This document shows, piece after piece, positions 42,501-50,047 of a stretch of 64,000 nucleotides of DNA. The notes under the pieces were generated by a model. The model was not told where the DNA came from. It saw only the letters and a program-made list of their open reading frames with translations, and ran no database searches. This stretch comes from Candidatus Phosphoribacter baldrii. Its GTDB lineage: Bacteria > Actinomycetota > Actinomycetes > Actinomycetales > Dermatophilaceae. The translations under genes were made by a program, and so were the position numbers. The stretch is taken from positions 682,001 through 746,000 of the forward strand of contig JADIZV010000001.1 in the NCBI GenBank assembly GCA_016704565.1. The letters are read 5' to 3'. Positions within the stretch are counted from its first letter, which is position 1. Every line of letters starts with the position of its first letter.

Positions 42501-42869
42501 CTGACGATCATCCCCGAGCCGCGCGCCTGGATGCCTCCAGCAATCATCACGGCGACGCTCGTCGTGGACCCCGCCACGATCCCGGCCGACGTGGACCGTC
42601 AGGGCCTGACCGTGTCGATCCCCGTGGCCGGTAGCGGATACCACTACGGCTCGGGAACCATTGTGCTCTACTACGGCCCAGCCCGGACGGTGAATCTCGG
42701 TGCTGCCGGAAGCTACTCACAGCCCGAGGGATGGTTCGGGGTGATCGCGGTCCCAGCGCTGCGGCAGGAGTCGGTCATCTACGGGACGTCGGAGACCTTC
42801 ACCCTCACCGGCACCGCGGTGGACATCACGGGGATCCCGAAGGTGGTCGGCGCCTATTGGCCATTCTGA
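39504..42869 (+). CDS. Giant exported protein with Ig-like domains
   Basis: 1121 residues from GTG at 39504. An N-terminal signal peptide (MRRKVAAIAALSLLGAGSLG) leads into an Ig-like domain (GTSLSVRPGQTVLISVDAAG), an Ala/Pro-rich stretch (170-340), beta-rich modules (about 350-760), and a Cys-containing C-terminal part with FYPVPGMYCPGDFGVADDCD. No enzyme motif was found. It is divergent from the smaller Ig-like gene with 133 bp between them, so the two may be co-regulated envelope proteins. Confidence 0.75.
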   Translation: MRRKVAAIAALSLLGAGSLGVGIRARLAQPQAEPTSAAILSNPVAATLSVGTSLSVRPGQTVLISVDAAGPTPLRQVDLYDGPNLVDQAPVKPGRKGATLSWVALRPGAHSLVALVRGTDGNTGQTQAHTLVVEEPYAAVATPPTVSVRAGETAGSLLTRLQGADVLVPDPARPAPALTASTTTSGPLTSDPMQPAAKVDPAKPVPPVGNSPLADPGTQPPTDPAAFPAWASAKGWVPASSLAPTAVLAPGLAFLDPKVLAGLAAGSGMPPAAPPSAPPAAPTAAPATSSAPSGPSGSGGAWVLPPLTVSYPIVSYAGAWVPPAGGPSSPPSTPAPASSPPSGPTVANGLTISDVELAGCKIFLKLSGTQNAKTDIAVTSTSRPLPAVIYTTTNDGMVNLDIPPGAKTILARSGNRVSAPIGLVSAGCTGTTTGTMSLVDGILTLPEEGGNVFLYLVADGYQAVRVPVTPQATLKVGRVSNIAAYLPGAGSTTKGHIEAWRQVGSTATKFAEADVTGGFATIIGQPNAATLEMDLGGGAWGTIDVDDTAPAPKTFRWTTASAQVQHVLWQVLRYPLSPANTELTPAGTLAVGIASRTGSPSSFTVQAKDLDPTPAPGTPGAATATSGSGGSNPTAPAGGWTVGPNASAVSQLVAKTSTSGGTSLSPQALSSVFGPGGDQTVSDAELEQFLQAMTAGVNGRVYIRIIGLGPDGSPSGFGPIGAASNLVAYDPPAAAVAVGPRFALTNSSALVGWRPNEDLRGCIRVTQVPWTGRLLSGKAQLTVPQPTAHPLSVASMSEFYPVPGMYCPGDFGVADDCDLWCQLNTLGDLAATIWDKVAAAYNGIIDGASSLVADYNPICLGIGSLSSDEAATVCREITKVAAATAIAAVLQSFGLPPSLPTSDQLIKLGQGKVEDAAMAGLTALGIPCDDLTVSGVAEDKARELAAKNDFPMPDEGEPVGVCEVLVHAAVQTVRDKAEEEMTKTFVESSGLPNDPSIVGLTIIPEPRAWMPPAIITATLVVDPATIPADVDRQGLTVSIPVAGSGYHYGSGTIVLYYGPARTVNLGAAGSYSQPEGWFGVIAVPALRQESVIYGTSETFTLTGTAVDITGIPKVVGAYWPF

Positions 42870-42884
42870 GGCCAGGCGGTCGAG

Positions 42885-43472
42885 TCAGCGGGCGAGGTAT
42901 GCCGCGGCCAGCCCGATCAGGTCCCGGTCGCGGTGATAACCACGCTCCATGACCAACGCCGCCAGGCGCTGGACCTCCCCCTCGTCAGCGACTGTCAGCC
43001 GCGGGCGCAACGCGACCAGATCCGCGGCATCCTGCGGCCGAGACTGGTCGTCGCGGGCCAACAGCTTGAGCACGACGAGGTGAGCGGCCCGGGCGACCGG
43101 GGCGACCACACCCGGCAGCAACTCGAGCGGCTCCGCCGACTCGACCAGCTCGGGCTCGATGCCCGAAGACGCGAAGAGCAGGTCGACCACCACACCCCCG
43201 GGCACCGGTGAGACCAGTCGAACCGTCGACAGCCGCCGTCGCTCTTCATGTTCGATGATCGACGCGACGACATACCCTCGGTCGACAAGAGCTCTGGCGA
43301 CCTGTTCGGCGGCCCCGTCGTCGGCGACGGCTACACAGACGTCGACATCTCGGGTGAATCGGGGTTCTGCCCTCGCTGACACGGCGAAGCCGCCGATCAG
43401 CGCCCATGCTGCGTCGATGGCCGTCACGTCCTGCGCCAGCCGCCGCAGCGACTCGATCACCGGATTGCTCAC
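42885..43472 (-). CDS. AbiEii-type nucleotidyltransferase toxin
   Basis: 195 residues. ALIGGFAVSARAEPRFTRDVDVCV carries the GG and the DxD metal motif of the AbiEii/AbiGii nucleotidyltransferase superfamily, and HLVVLKLLARDDQSRPQDAADL is the conserved C-terminal block. Such toxins transfer nucleotides to tRNA or other targets and can give abortive phage defence. It overlaps the upstream small gene by four bases. Confidence 0.8.
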   Translation of the reverse strand: MSNPVIESLRRLAQDVTAIDAAWALIGGFAVSARAEPRFTRDVDVCVAVADDGAAEQVARALVDRGYVVASIIEHEERRRLSTVRLVSPVPGGVVVDLLFASSGIEPELVESAEPLELLPGVVAPVARAAHLVVLKLLARDDQSRPQDAADLVALRPRLTVADEGEVQRLAALVMERGYHRDRDLIGLAAAYLAR

Positions 43473-43687
43473 TGGTCGTCGCCCAGGACGCGGGTCGACG
43501 CGGGCCCGGGATAGTCACCGAAGGGTGCCCCCGGACGTTCTTGCAGCCAGGTCGTGACCGCCTCCTCGACCTGTTCGTCGGAGAAGTCTGGATGCTCCCG
43601 GCGCAATCGGGAGCGCGTCATCAGAACACCGACCTCGAACAGGTCGAGGGCAACACGCAGTCGCTCTTCCGGTGTGCTCTGCGACAT
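43469..43687 (-). CDS. Probable antitoxin partner of the AbiEii-type toxin
   Basis: 72 residues. Small, helical and acidic-basic mixed (RLRVALDLFEVGVLMTRSRL, DEQVEEAVTTWL). It precedes and overlaps the toxin gene (ATGA), as expected of an antitoxin. It does not look like the winged-helix AbiEi antitoxin, so it is a different class. Confidence 0.6.
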   Translation of the reverse strand: MSQSTPEERLRVALDLFEVGVLMTRSRLRREHPDFSDEQVEEAVTTWLQERPGAPFGDYPGPASTRVLGDDQ

Positions 43688-43789
43688 GCGGCGAGTGTAG
43701 GTCCGTCAGGCGTTCGTCACGGCCCTGTCCGGGCGCAGACGGCGAAACAGGCGGTCACGCGCCGCGACGGAAGCCCGCACCTGGCGCCC

Positions 43790-44452
43790 TCAGCCGCGCG
43801 CGTCGAGGTCGGCGCGGCACGCCTTCCAGATGAGCTCGGCGACCCGCTCGGCCCAGTTGTCGGGCACCGGTCGACCGGCGATGTGGAAGGCATACCAGGA
43901 GCCGGTGAGGAACGACCCCGCGATGTCCAGGTCCGCGTCCCGATCCAGCTCCCCCGCCGCCACGGCCGCGGCAAGGATGGCGCGTAGCCTGCCCCGGCGC
44001 GGAGCGACGATCTTCTCCAGGTATGCCGCTTGCACGCTCGGCTCGACGGCGTCGGTGAGCATGAGACCGGCGAGCGGGAGGGCTCCGGTGGCCCGGATGC
44101 AATGGGCGAAGTTCTGCAACTCGGCGACCAGGTCGGCCTGATGGTCCCCGGTGACTTGGGGGATCTCGGCCTGAGCCAAGCGAGCGACAGCGTCCACGAC
44201 CAGGTCCGACTTGTCCTTCCAACGCCGATACAGGGCGGGGCGGGTGGTCCCGGCGGCCTCGGCCACGGCGGCGAGGGAGAAGGCGGCATACCCCTTGGTG
44301 GCGAGCTCGCCCAGGGCCGCGTCCAGGACGCACGCATCGATGGCCCGGTCGCGCGGGCGACCGACGGGCAGCGCGGGCCCGACGGGCAGCGCTGGCCCGA
44401 CGGGCCCGACGGGCGCTGCGGGCGGGCTGGACCCCGGGGCTGACTGCGGCAT
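43790..44452 (-). CDS. TetR-family transcriptional regulator
   Basis: 220 residues from ATG at 44452; an ATG at 44485 is in frame but would place a palindrome (44469-44478) inside the gene. The N-terminus has a GPALPVG tandem repeat (about 44355-44415), then the TetR HTH (LGELATKGYAAFSLAAVAEA, TRPALYRRWKDKSDL). It is divergent from the DJ-1-like gene. Confidence 0.85.
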   Translation of the reverse strand: MPQSAPGSSPPAAPVGPVGPALPVGPALPVGRPRDRAIDACVLDAALGELATKGYAAFSLAAVAEAAGTTRPALYRRWKDKSDLVVDAVARLAQAEIPQVTGDHQADLVAELQNFAHCIRATGALPLAGLMLTDAVEPSVQAAYLEKIVAPRRGRLRAILAAAVAAGELDRDADLDIAGSFLTGSWYAFHIAGRPVPDNWAERVAELIWKACRADLDARG

Positions 44453-44468
44453 GCCGTGAGGATACGTG

Positions 44469-44478
44469 ACAGTCCTGT
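44469..44478. promoter_or_regulatory. Putative TetR operator
   Basis: ACAG-TC-CTGT is a 10-bp dyad in the intergenic region between the tetR gene and the divergent glutamine amidotransferase-like operon, an expected autoregulatory site. Confidence 0.35.
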
Positions 44479-44545
44479 ATTGCATCTACCCATGGTCGAT
44501 GCTAGGTTTCATTTCGTTTCTGCACCGTAACGCAAAGGAGTCAAC

Positions 44546-45265
44546 GTGTCCGCCCCCAAGCGCATCCTCATGGTCGCCTCGAACCCCGCCGTGTCGGAGC
44601 GGACCGGCTGGCCGATCGGGTTCTGGTGGGCCGAATTGACTCACCCCTACTGGGAGTTCGTCGAGGCCGGGTATGAGGTGACGATCGCCAGCCCGGACGG
44701 CGGCGCGTTGGTGGCCGATTCCTTCTCCGACCCGCGCGACGCCTCGGGCTACTCCGCCGCCGACATCCTCAGCCGCGGCTTCCTCGAGAGCCCCACTCAC
44801 GCCGCGCTGGTGCAGAACACACCGGCGCTCTCCGACCTTGACCAGGACTCGTTCGATGCGGTGTTCCTCGTCGGCGGGCAAGGGCCGATGTACACGTTCC
44901 GGCACAACGCGAGCGTCGAGGCTCTGGTGGTCCGCTTCGCCACCGAGGGCAAGGTCGCCGCCGTCGTCTGCCACGCCACCTGTGTGCTCCTTGACGCCAC
45001 GACCCCGTCCGGTGATCTGCTCGTCACCGGCCGCACCTGGACCGGCTTCGCCAACAGCGAGGAGGACGTCGCCGACGCCTTCGTGGGCCAGCGGATCCAG
45101 CCGTTCCGCATCGAGGACGAGGCCCGCGCCCTGCCCGGGACGAACTTCGTCGTCCACGCCGCGTTCGCGCCGCACGCGGTGCGCGACGGCGGCCTGATCA
45201 CCGGCCAGCAGCAGCATTCCGGTGCGGCCGCGGCCCGCCTGGTCATCGAGGCTCTCGGCCGATGA
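44546..45265 (+). CDS. DJ-1/PfpI (Hsp31-like) amidotransferase-fold protein
   Basis: 239 residues from GTG at 44546 with AAGGAG upstream. FDAVFLVGGQGPMYTFRHN and the nucleophile elbow AAVVCHATCVLL (cysteine followed by His) define the class I glutamine amidotransferase-like DJ-1/PfpI fold. Hsp31-like members act as glyoxalases or protein deglycases. It overlaps the next gene by ATGA, starting a three-gene operon (44546-47204) probably controlled by the divergent TetR. Confidence 0.88.
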   Translation: MSAPKRILMVASNPAVSERTGWPIGFWWAELTHPYWEFVEAGYEVTIASPDGGALVADSFSDPRDASGYSAADILSRGFLESPTHAALVQNTPALSDLDQDSFDAVFLVGGQGPMYTFRHNASVEALVVRFATEGKVAAVVCHATCVLLDATTPSGDLLVTGRTWTGFANSEEDVADAFVGQRIQPFRIEDEARALPGTNFVVHAAFAPHAVRDGGLITGQQQHSGAAAARLVIEALGR

Positions 45266-45918
45266 CTGCCCGGCATCTGGCCATCCTCGGCTACGGCAAC
45301 GTGGGGACGGCGATCGCTAGCGCCGCCCGAAGGGCCGGTCACGCCGTGACCTTCGCAGCCAACGGCGACAACCCGGGCGCAGCCGAACGGCACGTCGCCG
45401 CCACCCCCGAGCTCGCCGGGGTGGCGGTTGCCGAACCGCTCGCCGCCGTGGTCCGGGCCGACCTCGTGGTCGTCGCCCTGCCCTTCCGCGCCCTCGATGC
45501 GGTGGTCGCGCCCATGGCTGGCGCACTGGCGGGGCTCCCCGTTGTCGACGCGACCAACCCCGTCGGGCCGGGGCTCACCCACGCACTCGGCTCCCGGTCC
45601 GGAGCCGAGCACCTCGCGGCCCTCGCCCCCGACGCGCACGTCGTCAAAGCCTTCAACATCTACGGTGCGGAGAACCTCGCCGGCGTCGCCTCCGCGCCGG
45701 GCAGCCCCACCCCGCTTATGCCGTATGCCGGTGACGACCCGTCCGCGAAGGCCGTCGCCGCCGGTCTCATCGCCGACCTCGGCTGGGAGCCTCTGGACGT
45801 CGGGCCGCTCTCGGCGGCCCTCGACCTGGAACACCTCGCCCTGCTGTGGATCCGGATGGTCCGGATGGGCGGCCTCGACGGTCACCTCGTGTGGTCGGCT
45901 CTGCGGTGGACCCCATGA
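45262..45918 (+). CDS. F420-dependent NADP reductase-like oxidoreductase
   Basis: 218 residues. The Rossmann opening HLAILGYGNVGTAIASAARR and the later VVDATNPVGPG and VVKAFNIYGAENL follow the NADPH:F420 oxidoreductase family. It may couple NADPH to coenzyme F420. Other F420 genes (FGD at 49001, CofC at 51143) lie nearby. ATGA overlaps on both sides. Confidence 0.83.
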   Translation: MTARHLAILGYGNVGTAIASAARRAGHAVTFAANGDNPGAAERHVAATPELAGVAVAEPLAAVVRADLVVVALPFRALDAVVAPMAGALAGLPVVDATNPVGPGLTHALGSRSGAEHLAALAPDAHVVKAFNIYGAENLAGVASAPGSPTPLMPYAGDDPSAKAVAAGLIADLGWEPLDVGPLSAALDLEHLALLWIRMVRMGGLDGHLVWSALRWTP

Positions 45919-47204
45919 CCGACGTGCTCCGGCGCGCCGTGATGCGCGATCACACCGTCCACGAGCGCCCGTCCACGCCCCTGGAGTTGCTCTTCGACCT
46001 ATGCTTCGTCGTCGCGGTCGCCTTCCTCGCCGCCGAACTGCATCACGGGTTGGCCGGCGGTCACGCGATCTCGGCGGTCGCGGCATACGCGCTGCTCTTC
46101 GTGCCGATCTGGTGGGCGTGGATGAGCTACTCGTGGTTCGCCACGGCCTTCTCACACGACGACGCGATCACCCGGGTCCTCACGCTGGCGCAGATGGGCG
46201 GGGTCCTGGCGCTCGCGGCGGCGATCCCGTCGGCGACCCGAGGCGAGTTGGTCCCCTTCGCGGTCGCGTATGCCGTGATGCGGCTGCCGCTCATCCTCAA
46301 CTGGCTGCGCTCGGCCTACGCCGACCCGGTGCATCGGGCGTTCGCGGTGACCTATGCCGCCGGCTCGACCGTGGCCCAATTGCTGTGGGTCGCCGGGGCG
46401 CTGGCGGGGGGCGGCGGCGGTCGTGTCGTGTTCGTCGCGGCGCTATTGGTCGAGTTGGCCACGCCGGTCCTGGCGGTGCGGCGATCGCCGGACCGGGTCT
46501 TCCATCCGGGCCACATCGCGGAGCGCTACGGACTGTTCACCATCATCGTGCTGGGCGAGACCATCCTCGCGGTGAGCACCGGTCTGGTCGAGGTCGTCGA
46601 GGACGGCCTGGTCGCGGCCGACGTGCTCCTAGCGGTCGGTTGCGCGCTCGTCATCGCGGCTGCGTTGTGGTGGGCCTACTTCGCCGCGCTGAGCACCGAA
46701 GCCCTCGAACGCAACCGAGCCGCCGCGTTCTTCTGGGGTTATGGACACTATGCGATCTTCGCGGCGATCGCCGCGGTGGGTGCGGGGGTGCGCGCCCTGG
46801 TGCAGGGGCTGACCGCCGCTCCCGCCAGCGCCGCCTCGGCGCATGGTTCGGGGGCCGGGTTTGCCGTGGGGGTTCAGGCCCAGCACGGGGCCGGGTCGGC
46901 CGGTGCGATCACGGTGGCCGTCGCGGCAGCCATCGCCCTGTTCGCCCTCGCCGCCATGGCGCGGGCGGCGGAGCACCGCCGCCCCATCGGTCATCTCATC
47001 GGGCCGGCGATCGGGTTGCTGGTGGCCGCTGCCGCGACGACGGCCATCGGTCCGCTGGTCACGCTGGCGCTCGTTGCGCTGTTGTGCTGTGGGGCGGCCG
47101 CCGTGGTCCGTAATGTCCATGTCGGTGAAAGGGACGGCGACGCCGCGGTCGTCGAGGCTCTGGCGACCGAGCCGGACCCTGGCGCCGAGCAACGCAGGCC
47201 ATAG
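45915..47204 (+). CDS. LtrA-family membrane protein
   Basis: 429 residues from ATG at 45915, overlapping the upstream stop (ATGA). Multiple transmembrane segments with PLELLFDLCFVVAVAFLAAE at the N-terminus and HIAERYGLFTIIVLGETILA in the middle, the two LtrA signature blocks. Full length compared with the truncated copy at the window start. Function in the family is unclear. Confidence 0.88.
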   Translation: MTDVLRRAVMRDHTVHERPSTPLELLFDLCFVVAVAFLAAELHHGLAGGHAISAVAAYALLFVPIWWAWMSYSWFATAFSHDDAITRVLTLAQMGGVLALAAAIPSATRGELVPFAVAYAVMRLPLILNWLRSAYADPVHRAFAVTYAAGSTVAQLLWVAGALAGGGGGRVVFVAALLVELATPVLAVRRSPDRVFHPGHIAERYGLFTIIVLGETILAVSTGLVEVVEDGLVAADVLLAVGCALVIAAALWWAYFAALSTEALERNRAAAFFWGYGHYAIFAAIAAVGAGVRALVQGLTAAPASAASAHGSGAGFAVGVQAQHGAGSAGAITVAVAAAIALFALAAMARAAEHRRPIGHLIGPAIGLLVAAAATTAIGPLVTLALVALLCCGAAAVVRNVHVGERDGDAAVVEALATEPDPGAEQRRP

Positions 47205-47301
47205 GGTGGCCGCACCGACGCGCGCCTTACGGGGTGACGCACCGGTTCGACGCTGCCGACACGGAGCACCATGCCCGAGCGCCTGACCTCCCCCTTCGGA
47301 G

Positions 47302-47341
47302 CCGTCTCTACCGCGCGCGAGGTGGGGTCGAGACGGCGCGG
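47302..47341 (+). repeat. 40-bp direct repeat, copy 1
   Basis: A 40-bp unit repeated exactly at 47377-47416. Each copy contains a partial hairpin: CCGTCTC at its start pairs with GAGACGG near its end. It resembles a mobile-element-derived or REP-like palindrome and abuts the broken SDR gene. Confidence 0.7.
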
Positions 47342-47376
47342 CACCAAAGCCCGAGCGTGACGAGTTCCGTTGCCTC

Positions 47377-47416
47377 CCGTCTCTACCGCGCGCGAGGTGG
47401 GGTCGAGACGGCGCGG
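47377..47416 (+). repeat. 40-bp direct repeat, copy 2
   Basis: Identical to 47302-47341 with a 75-bp period. Its 3' end merges with the first preserved codons of the SDR remnant (ETARALAEAG), suggesting that the repeat took part in the rearrangement that removed the SDR 5' end. Confidence 0.7.
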
Positions 47417-47653
47417 GCGCTGGCCGAAGCTGGCGCGGAGGTCGTCATCGCGGCCCGCAAGCCGGATCTGGCCGAGGCCGCCATTTCCGACATCAACCGG
47501 ATGGCGGCCGGTCGCACCACCTTCGAGATGCTCGATCTGGCCGACCTCGCCAGCGTGCGGGCACTGGCCGAGCGATGGAGCCAGCGCCGCCTCGACCTGC
47601 TGGTGAACAACGCCGGGGTGATGGCCTGCCCGTTGGACCACACCCAGGATGGC
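47402..47653 (+). pseudogene. Short-chain dehydrogenase/reductase remnant
   Basis: Translates as ETARALAEAGAEVVIAARKP... DLLVNNAGVMACPLDHTQDG, the centre of an SDR N-terminal half including the NNAG motif. The glycine-rich cofactor loop upstream is replaced by a repeat, and the sequence stops matching after TQDG, before the catalytic Tyr/Lys. Clearly a fragment. Confidence 0.75.
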
Positions 47654-47664
47654 GGACGCGGATC

Positions 47665-47787
47665 GGGGGACGCTACATGGGGGCGGAGTGGGCTGAGGCG
47701 TATGGGCGCCGCAACGCCGTGCCGCCGGAGATGGTCGTCCGAGTCCGCGTCGAGCATGTCGTCGCCAAGGTCGACATCGCCGACTGA
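47665..47787 (+). pseudogene. Remnant of a PPOX-class F420-dependent enzyme C-terminus
   Basis: GRYMGAEWAEAYGRRNAVPP followed by EMVVRVRVEHVVAKVDIAD and a stop matches the C-terminal end of pyridoxamine-phosphate-oxidase-like F420-dependent proteins. The rest of that gene is absent; it is fused directly to the SDR fragment. Confidence 0.45.
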
Positions 47788-47802
47788 GGTCAGCGGTGTA
47801 AC

Positions 47803-48399
47803 TCAGCTGCCCGCCATAGCGCGGCGGCGGAGGTGGCCAAGGACGCGCGCTGCGAAATCTGGGCAGCCGGCTCGCTGCAATGCCCCAACCAAGTCGACAT
47901 CCCTTGACTTCTTCATCCAGTGCGAGATCTGCTCGCCGACAACGGCGTAGACCACGCGCGGCGCAACGTCATCAACGAGGACAAAGAACTCGTCCGGCGA
48001 GACCACTTCATAAGGGAGTTCATCCGCTCCGGTCCTGAAGTGTCGAACATTACAGGTGAGCAAGTAGTCGGCCTGGCAGGCTGCGGCAGCTGCATGAACG
48101 TGAGCATCGTCCGGATCCGGGCCGGCGTAGCTCGTGTCAACCGCGTAGTCACGCACATGACCTACCTCGAAGGTCTCCTCAAGACGCTCGCGGAAACGTG
48201 CGATGTGCCCGCCTGGCCAGCCCGGATTAGCCTTCCTGAGGTGATGCATCGCCTCTGCCATCACATCGTCAGACCAGTGCACAACGTAAGGCGGCTCGGA
48301 GGTGTTGCTGACGTAGATCAGGGCAAGCCAGTCAAGAAGCGTTTTCGAGTAAAGAACGTTCGAGTCTACGAAAACGACTGCCGTGCCGCTCCCCTTCAT
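47803..48399 (-). CDS. PIN-domain ribonuclease toxin
   Basis: 198 residues. VVFVDSNVLYSKTLLDWLAL carries the first catalytic aspartate of the PIN fold; E48-region MAEAMHHL, and DPDDAHVHAAAAACQADYLL with NVRHF provide the other acidic residues. PIN toxins cut RNA. It lies 38 bp behind an HTH protein on the same strand, and the two form a toxin-antitoxin-like pair. The same pairing recurs at 60468-61669. Confidence 0.78.
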   Translation of the reverse strand: MKGSGTAVVFVDSNVLYSKTLLDWLALIYVSNTSEPPYVVHWSDDVMAEAMHHLRKANPGWPGGHIARFRERLEETFEVGHVRDYAVDTSYAGPDPDDAHVHAAAAACQADYLLTCNVRHFRTGADELPYEVVSPDEFFVLVDDVAPRVVYAVVGEQISHWMKKSRDVDLVGALQRAGCPDFAARVLGHLRRRAMAGS

Positions 48400-48437
48400 T
48401 GCAGCAATGTAGCGAAGGGGAGCGACACCAGCACGTT

Positions 48438-48872
48438 CTACTCGAAGCGGTCGTCTTCCTCGAGCAAAGCCATGAACGCAGCGCGTTCGCGAGCACGACG
48501 AGCCCGGCGAGCGGCATACACATCCTCGGACTTCAGTCTGTGGTGCGTGCCCACCTTGTGCGCAGCGATCTCACCGTCCCGAATCATCTTCATCAGGGTC
48601 GGGCGCGACACTCCAAGGATTCCGGCAGCCGTCGATGTCGTGACCTCATTGGGCACCATCCCGACCGTCACCGTGCCGCCACTGGCCACCGCATCGAGAA
48701 CCTGCTGCAGGATGCGACCCACCTCAGGCGGCAAGGTGGCCGTCCGCTGGCCTCCGCGTTCGACGCTCAAGACCCCTTCGGGTCCGCGCAAGTCCCGCAG
48801 TACGCCCCGCGCCTGCTCCGCTTCGCGCTCCGTCGTGTGGACACGACGGACCCCTACATCTGCAATCGTCAT
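48438..48872 (-). CDS. Excisionase-type HTH DNA-binding protein (antitoxin-like)
   Basis: 144 residues from ATG at 48872 preceded by GAAGGTGG; a longer frame to 49175 runs into the FGD gene and is rejected. VTTSTAAGILGVSRPTLMKM followed by IRDGEIAAHKVGTHHRLKSE is a MerR/excisionase-type helix-turn-helix. An AT-rich promoter stretch precedes it (48895-48945). It likely neutralises and autoregulates with the PIN toxin. Confidence 0.78.
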   Translation of the reverse strand: MTIADVGVRRVHTTEREAEQARGVLRDLRGPEGVLSVERGGQRTATLPPEVGRILQQVLDAVASGGTVTVGMVPNEVTTSTAAGILGVSRPTLMKMIRDGEIAAHKVGTHHRLKSEDVYAARRARRARERAAFMALLEEDDRFE

Positions 48873-49000
48873 CGCACGGCCACCTTCGACGTCCAAACCG
48901 TAAACTGCTTCAGTTATACATGGAACCACGTTGCGGATATAAGTGCAAGCAGCTTTCCCACATTGCTCTTCCACAGACCTGACGAGTGGAGGGGCGACGG

Positions 49001-50047
49001 TCAGCGCTTGGCGGGGACGAGCTCGCGTAGGGCGGGCATGACCTGCTCGGCGAACGTGCTCAGGAACCGCTCCTGGTCGTAGCCGGGGCCGTGCACGACG
49101 AGATGATCGAAGCCCAGGTCGGTATACATCCGCAGCGCCTCGATCACCTGCTCGGGCCGCGACGCCACCACCCACCGCTTGGCGACCTGCTCGATCGGCA
49201 GCTCGTCGGCCGCCTTCTCCATCTCGGCCGGGCTGTGGATCGAGTGCTTCTGCTCGGCGCTCAGCGACAGTGGCGCCCAGAATCGGGTGTTGGCCAGCGC
49301 CGCGTCCGGGTCGGGATCCCAGGACACCTTGACCTCGATCATCCGGTCGATCGACGCCCGGTCGCGCCCGGCCTTGTCCAGGCCCTCGTCGACCGCGGGG
49401 ACGAGCTGATCGGCATACAGCTCGCGGCCCTTGCCCGACGTGCAGATGAAGCCGTCGGCGACCCGCCCGGCATACCGCGCGACGAGCGGGCCCCCGGCGG
49501 CGACATAGACGGGGACGGGCTGCTCGGGCCGGTCATAGATCGCGGCGTCCTGGGTCCGGTAGTAGTCGCCCTCGAAGCTGACCCGGTCCGCGGTCCAGAG
49601 CTCGCGCATGAGCGACACCGACTCGCGCAGCCGCGCGAACCGCTCTTTAAACTCGGGCCATTGGGCGCCGTCGACCGACCCGACGGCCACCTCGTTGAGC
49701 GCCTCGCCGGTGCCGACGCCGAGCATGACGCGCCCCGGGGCGAGGCAGGCCATCGTCGCGAAGGTCTGCGCGAGGACGGCCGGGTTGTAGCGGAACGTCG
49801 GCGTCAACACCGACGTCCCCACGAGCACGCGCTCGGTCCGCGCGAGCACCCACGGCATCCACGCGAGCGAGTTGGGCGCGTGGCCGCCGTCGAGCCGCCA
49901 CGGCTGGAAGTGGTCGCTGATCGTCACCGAGTCGAACCCGAGTTCCTCCGCGCGGATCGCGTATGCCGCGAGCTCACCTGGCGCGAACTGCTCCGCCGAC
50001 GCCTTGTACCCGACGCGCAACCGCGGCTCGGACTCGCCGGCGCTCAC
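49001..50047 (-). CDS. fgd: F420-dependent glucose-6-phosphate dehydrogenase (FGD)
   Basis: 348 residues from GTG at 50047, overlapping the transporter stop by GTGA. It is a luciferase-like TIM barrel with LRVGYKASAEQFAPGELAAY, SVTISDHFQPWRLDGGHAPN and LGVGTGEALNEVAVG, sequences typical of FGD. The enzyme reduces F420 with glucose-6-phosphate. A fusion with the transporter frame is excluded by the GTGA overlap. Confidence 0.92.
   Translation of the reverse strand: MSAGESEPRLRVGYKASAEQFAPGELAAYAIRAEELGFDSVTISDHFQPWRLDGGHAPNSLAWMPWVLARTERVLVGTSVLTPTFRYNPAVLAQTFATMACLAPGRVMLGVGTGEALNEVAVGSVDGAQWPEFKERFARLRESVSLMRELWTADRVSFEGDYYRTQDAAIYDRPEQPVPVYVAAGGPLVARYAGRVADGFICTSGKGRELYADQLVPAVDEGLDKAGRDRASIDRMIEVKVSWDPDPDAALANTRFWAPLSLSAEQKHSIHSPAEMEKAADELPIEQVAKRWVVASRPEQVIEALRMYTDLGFDHLVVHGPGYDQERFLSTFAEQVMPALRELVPAKR

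Noticed and set aside
47234..47950. Continuous 238-codon ORF taken as an SDR gene
   Set aside because: It combines repeats, a partial SDR lacking the cofactor loop and catalytic residues, and out-of-frame downstream sequence; treated as remnants.
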